From Streptomyces sp. CBMA156 (GTDB taxonomy: Bacteria > Actinomycetota > Actinomycetes > Streptomycetales > Streptomycetaceae), in contig NZ_MSJQ01000387.1 in the NCBI RefSeq assembly GCF_014596515.1, forward strand, positions 1 to 42,612: a stretch of 42,612 bases of DNA. The letters run 5' to 3'. A program made the position numbers and the translations under genes. Below the pieces are notes generated by a model that was not told the origin of the DNA, did not search any database, and saw nothing but the letters and a program-made list of their open reading frames with translations. Below, in pieces: positions 41,867 through 42,612 of the stretch. Positions within the stretch are counted from its first letter, which is position 1. Every line of letters begins with the position of its first letter.

Positions 41867-42612
41867 GTGCTCACGGCCCATCTGCACACCGCCTCGGGCT
41901 ACTCCGTGCGCTACGGCGCCTCCCCGCCGGCCGCCCTCGCCGAGCGGGCCGCCGAGCGCGGCATCACCGAACTCGCACTGACCGACCGCGACACCGTCTC
42001 CGGCGTCGTCCGCCACGCGAAGGCCTGCGCCGCCGCCGGGGTGCGGCCGCTGTTCGGCGCCGACCTCGCCGTCGGAGTTGTCGAGCAGCCCGACCGGCCC
42101 GCCGGCCGCCGCCGCACCCCCGCCCGCGGAGGGGCGTTCGTCGACGAGTCCGCGGCGCGGGTCACCCTGCTGGCCCGCGACCGCACCGGCTGGGCCAACC
42201 TCTGCACCCTCATCACCGCGGCCTGGGCGGTCCGCGCCGAGCGCGGCGGCGGCCAACCCGTCGTCCCGCTGGAAGTCCTCGCCGCCCACACCGACGGCCT
42301 CACCGCCCTGCTCGGCCCCGGATCCGAACCCGTCCGCGCCCTCGCCGCCGGCCGCCCCGACCGCGCCACCGAACTCCTCGCCCCGTGGCGGACCTGGTTC
42401 GGCCCCCACCTGCGCCTGGAAGCCGTCCACCACCGCCGCACCGGCACCGGCCCCGGCTCGCTGCGCCTGGCCGCCCGCACCGTCGGCCTCGCCGCCGACC
42501 TCGACCTCCTCCCGGTCCTCACCAACGCCACCCGCTACGCCGACCCCGGCCAGGCCCCGATCGCCGACGTCCTCGACGCCGCCCGCCTGCTGCGCCCCGT
42601 CCAGCGCGGCGC
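41867..42612 (+). CDS. DnaE2-type error-prone DNA polymerase III alpha, 5' part
   Basis: A GTG with AGGAGG nine bases upstream opens a frame that leaves the window. The first 60 residues are a PHP domain: HLHTASGYSVRYGASPPAAL, ERGITELALTDRDTVSGVV, then FGADLAVGV. The ASGYSxRYGAS and LTDRDTV forms match actinobacterial DnaE2 (ImuC-like) rather than replicative DnaE1, which has LTDHGN. DnaE2 acts in damage-induced mutagenesis with ImuA/ImuB, which would be sought beyond the window. A GTG-start frame was preferred over the nearby ATG at 41860, which is out of frame. Confidence 0.85.
   Translation, partial: MLTAHLHTASGYSVRYGASPPAALAERAAERGITELALTDRDTVSGVVRHAKACAAAGVRPLFGADLAVGVVEQPDRPAGRRRTPARGGAFVDESAARVTLLARDRTGWANLCTLITAAWAVRAERGGGQPVVPLEVLAAHTDGLTALLGPGSEPVRALAAGRPDRATELLAPWRTWFGPHLRLEAVHHRRTGTGPGSLRLAARTVGLAADLDLLPVLTNATRYADPGQAPIADVLDAARLLRPVQRG

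Overview
The window comes from a high-GC actinomycete. Codons end almost always in G or C, GTG starts are frequent, ATGA start-stop overlaps are common, and the gene families (YcaO/TfuA RiPP enzymes, trypsin-STAND proteins with a Trypco1 partner, XRE-TPR regulators, a DnaE2-like polymerase) are typical of Streptomyces or Kitasatospora. Gene content and the many broken genes point to an accessory region such as a chromosome arm or large plasmid. I see no rRNA, tRNA or CRISPR array.

Layout. 1-3.7 kb: a plus-strand block of coiled-coil, cupin-like and unknown proteins. The first two share a C-terminal proline/tryptophan motif. 3.9-6.9 kb: a Trypco1 protein followed by a trypsin-nSTAND NTPase that has lost its WD40 sensor but kept the family's terminal tail. 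7.0-8.1 kb: a 302-bp repeat leading directly into a helicase-like gene whose motor domain is missing. The same 302 bp recurs at 28.2 kb beside a transposase remnant. 8.2-16.3 kb: the most interesting block. It is a compact YcaO-TfuA RiPP-type cluster with a divergent XRE regulator and a LigT-like protein, a 36-residue candidate precursor flanked by two strong hairpins, then TfuA, YcaO, methyltransferase and GpsA-family dehydrogenase in an overlapping operon, and finally a small membrane protein and an HTTM-like membrane protein. 16.3-23.3 kb: unknown small genes, several frameshifted, with a TTGAC operator array near 22.75 kb. 23.7-25.1 kb: a sigma factor coupled to a SEL1-like protein.

25.1-35.3 kb is a gene graveyard. 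It holds PIN-toxin, integrase, IS transposase, secreted HNH nuclease, CoiA-like nuclease, DNA ligase and second integrase remnants, interspersed with apparently intact genes (a HEAT-like protein, a three-zinc-knuckle protein and a PD-(D/E)XK nuclease). 35.3-41.0 kb is a minus-strand block of large unknown proteins, including a degenerate nucleotidyltransferase and a ParB-like protein. At 41.1-41.7 kb a single gene sits between 84-bp inverted repeats, like a non-autonomous transposable cassette. The window ends in the PHP domain of a DnaE2-type polymerase.

Family assignments were made by eye from motifs, without database searches. Coordinates of remnants and of alternative starts are approximate where stated.
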